Shown here: piece after piece, positions 62,175-64,000 of the stretch | How positions within the stretch are numbered: position 1 is the stretch's first letter | Layout: every line of letters begins with the position of its first letter | Assembly (NCBI RefSeq): GCF_002079305.1 | Contig: NZ_CP015039.1 | Coordinates: 3,643,501 to 3,707,500 of the forward strand | Direction: 5' to 3' | DNA from: Rhodovulum sp. P5 | Lineage (GTDB): Bacteria > Pseudomonadota > Alphaproteobacteria > Rhodobacterales > Rhodobacteraceae | DNA: 64,000 nt | The notes under the pieces: model-generated | The model's database searches: none | Told to the model about the DNA's origin: nothing | The model's input: the letters and a program-made list of their open reading frames with translations, nothing else | Made by a program: the position numbers and the translations under genes

Positions 62175-64000
62175 TTAATGGGTCTGCGAGACCAGTCGGG
62201 TGGTCCCGACCCGGGCGGCATTTGCGGATGCCGGGGCGGTGATGGCGGTCTGGCCCAGGCGGGTTTCGCCAAGGGGCGCAGAGGGGATATCCCCCAAAAG
62301 CGTATCGACCCCGATCATCGACTGGCACCCGATCCTAAGGCCCGGGCGCACCACGATCAGGCGCCAGTCGGTATGGGCCGGGCGATAGGCATCGATCAGG
62401 CGCACCAGCGTGTCGCGCGCGTCGTCGTCTGGGATCGCGGCCTCGGGCACGATCACGGTAAAGCGGTGGGCGGTGTCGCCCCCGACGGCCGGCAGCGTCA
62501 CCGGCACGCCGCCGATGCGCAGCGTCCCACCCGGCAGGTCTGTGTCGTCCGCGATCAGGCGGCGCTGGGCATAGCCGCGCAGCCGAAAGTCTTCCAGCAG
62601 GGCAGGCATCGGATCGTCCAGCCCCAGATGCAGCCGGATCAGCGCGGTCAGCCCGGCCCGCGTGCCCCGCGCCCGGTGCAGGCGCATCGCGTTGGCCAGA
62701 AACGCGCGGCGCGTGGCGTCGTCCCAGCTTGCGATCACCTCGATATCGAACCACGACAGCAGCCATGCAAGGAAGGCGCCCTCGGGCGCACCGCGAGGGG
62801 ACAATTCCGCCGCGAAACGGGTGAAGTCGGTGGCGATTTCATCGAAGATCGTGTCGAAGTAGCTGAGGAACCGGTCGAGGAAATCGCGACTGATGGCATC
62901 TTCGTGGAACGGCGCGGGCAGAAAGCGCAGGCTGGACCGGCGCGGCCCAAGGATGTCGATCGCGTGAAGCGCGGGGCTGCCGGTGCCGTCGCCGATCAGG
63001 CGCAGCCGCACCCACAGATAGCGGCCCGGCGGGGACTGGATCAGCGCCTCTTTCGGGCTGTCTGCCTTCAGCACGGCGCGGCGCGACCACGCCTGTTCGG
63101 GCAGCACCTCGATCCGTTCGGGTTCCAGCGGGACCGCATCGGTATAGGTCTGGATGTCGAGGGCATCGGCCGTGCCGAGGGTGCAATCGAACAGCATCCG
63201 GTGCCATGCGAAATTGAACGTCTCGCCGTCGAGCGGCCCGATCATCAGCGTCCCGTCGCGAAAGCGTTGCGCCTGCCGCGGCCGGTAGATCAGGGTTGGC
63301 CCTTGGGGTAACCGGCCGCGCCGGTCGACGGTGACGCCCAACAGGTCCCGGCCCAGCTCGGGGCAGGGGGCGCCCGGGGCGAAAAGCGTGCCGTCGCGTT
63401 CCTGCACGGGCGGCGGCCAGACGCCTGCCTGCCAGATATCGCGGGTGTCGGGGGCAACGATGGTGGTTGCCCGGCCCAGATGGTCGAGGCGTGACAGCCG
63501 CCCGACACCCGTTTCCGGGTCGCTGTCGATCACCAGAACCGTGCCGTCCGTGCCAATCACCAGATGCCGGGGCCGCCAAAGCTGCCCGGCGCCGCCGGGC
63601 CAGTCGTCCCGCCGCCAAAGCCGGTCGAACCGCAGAACCTGCCCCCCGGCCATGTCGGCAACAAGAATGCGCCCGCGGTCATCCACGGCCACGTCCCACG
63701 GCCGCCCGGACAGGCGGATTTCATGGCGCAGCGCCACCCGCGGCCAGGTGTAGACGAGGATCCGGCCCGGCCGGTCTTCGTCGCCCTCGTCGGTCACGAT
63801 CAGGTCGCCGTCGCGGGTGAAGGCCAGCCCCCGGGGGCGGATCAGCTGAAAGGGACCGGGCGGGGGGACGTGGGACGGCAAAGCGCAGTCGTCTTCGGTG
63901 GCCGCGGGCGCTGCGGTTTCCCAAAGCGGCGCGAAGCCCAAGGGCGGTGTGGTATCCTCCGGTGGGCAGTCGCAGCCTGCGGGGCAGGGGGGTGCCTCAG
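62175..64000 (-). CDS. Phage-tail-type CIS baseplate protein with beta-propeller N-terminus (5' end outside window)
   Basis: At least 608 residues; the frame is open to the window edge, and the first plausible internal start (TTG at 63941) is probably not the real one. The N-terminal half has propeller-like repeats (RGLAFTRDGDLIVTDEG, RPWDVAVDDRGRILVADMAGG). The C-terminal part matches the phage tail protein domain of baseplates (LRFLPAPFHEDAISRDFLDRF, then LAWLLSWFDIEVIASWDD and GTRAGLTALIRLHLGLDD), Afp12/gpI-like. The upstream segment is Cys/Pro-rich (PPCPAGCDCPPED). It is the leftmost gene in transcription order in this window. Confidence 0.75.
   Translation of the reverse strand, partial: EAPPCPAGCDCPPEDTTPPLGFAPLWETAAPAATEDDCALPSHVPPPGPFQLIRPRGLAFTRDGDLIVTDEGDEDRPGRILVYTWPRVALRHEIRLSGRPWDVAVDDRGRILVADMAGGQVLRFDRLWRRDDWPGGAGQLWRPRHLVIGTDGTVLVIDSDPETGVGRLSRLDHLGRATTIVAPDTRDIWQAGVWPPPVQERDGTLFAPGAPCPELGRDLLGVTVDRRGRLPQGPTLIYRPRQAQRFRDGTLMIGPLDGETFNFAWHRMLFDCTLGTADALDIQTYTDAVPLEPERIEVLPEQAWSRRAVLKADSPKEALIQSPPGRYLWVRLRLIGDGTGSPALHAIDILGPRRSSLRFLPAPFHEDAISRDFLDRFLSYFDTIFDEIATDFTRFAAELSPRGAPEGAFLAWLLSWFDIEVIASWDDATRRAFLANAMRLHRARGTRAGLTALIRLHLGLDDPMPALLEDFRLRGYAQRRLIADDTDLPGGTLRIGGVPVTLPAVGGDTAHRFTVIVPEAAIPDDDARDTLVRLIDAYRPAHTDWRLIVVRPGLRIGCQSMIGVDTLLGDIPSAPLGETRLGQTAITAPASANAARVGTTRLVSQTH

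Noticed and set aside
1..64000. Mobile element, prophage integrase or CRISPR array
   Set aside because: No transposase, integrase, terminal inverted repeats or regularly spaced repeats were recognised; the tail-like genes lack phage head, lysis and packaging genes.
44199..64000. Type VI secretion system instead of eCIS
   Set aside because: No TssJ/L/M membrane complex or ClpV was seen, while the AAA ATPase and tape-measure-family proteins are of the eCIS type.

Overview
The window is high-GC, densely coded chromosome of a Rhodobacterales-type alphaproteobacterium (roseobacter/Paracoccus-like; inferred from gene content). Pointers are the clpP-clpX / RidA / NDUFA12-like / MlaD / DUF2155 / aat / accC-accB neighbourhood, an ask-type ectoine operon with a divergent MarR gene, a VPLPA-type C-terminal sorting signal, a TakP-like TRAP transporter and a RACE-linked corrinoid methyl-transfer cluster. 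No transposase, integrase or CRISPR array was seen.

Layout. 1-9.8 kb: a P-type Ca2+-like ATPase running off the left edge, PEP synthase, a small K+-channel-like protein, a YnjBCD-type ABC importer and a MOSC protein. 9.8-14.4 kb: the ectoine operon (ectA-ectB-ectC-ask, minus strand) with a divergent EctR-like MarR regulator and a palindrome between them. 14.6-21 kb: housekeeping genes (ClpP, ClpX, RidA family, complex I accessory subunit, MlaD, DUF2155, Aat, AccC, AccB). 21.5-28 kb: an orphan radical SAM protein, YceI, tRNA-Gly(CCC), and a four-gene one-carbon/corrinoid cluster (small 'virulence factor' family protein, MTHF reductase, methyl-THF:corrinoid methyltransferase, ferredoxin-ASKHA reactivase) that fits a split B12-dependent methionine synthase. 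28-44 kb: a VPLPA-CTERM protein, Ppx/GppA, RlmE, a TRAP transporter, a PqiAABC-type set, a four-domain META protein, tRNA-Leu(UAA), and an RND efflux pump with its adaptor.

44.2-64 kb: one co-oriented, overlapping minus-strand block that is the downstream part of a contractile injection system (eCIS-like) locus continuing past the right edge. In transcription order it encodes a phage-tail-type baseplate protein (5' end outside), a beta-propeller/collagen-like protein, a paralogue of that protein's N-terminal domain with a Ser/Thr/Pro/Phe-rich repeat tract, a polypeptide-GalNAc-transferase-like glycosyltransferase, a CIS tape-measure-family protein, an AAA+ ATPase broken by an apparent one-base frameshift, a 2340-residue protein with annexin-type repeats and a PD-(D/E)XK nuclease-like motif near its C-terminus, a 250-residue unknown, and a protein ending in a formylglycine-enzyme-like fold without visible catalytic cysteines. 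The sheath, tube and spike genes are not in the window and are expected beyond position 64000.

The most unusual signals are the annexin-nuclease giant protein, a possible CIS payload, and the GalNAc-transferase-like enzyme that is translationally coupled to a mucin-like structural protein.
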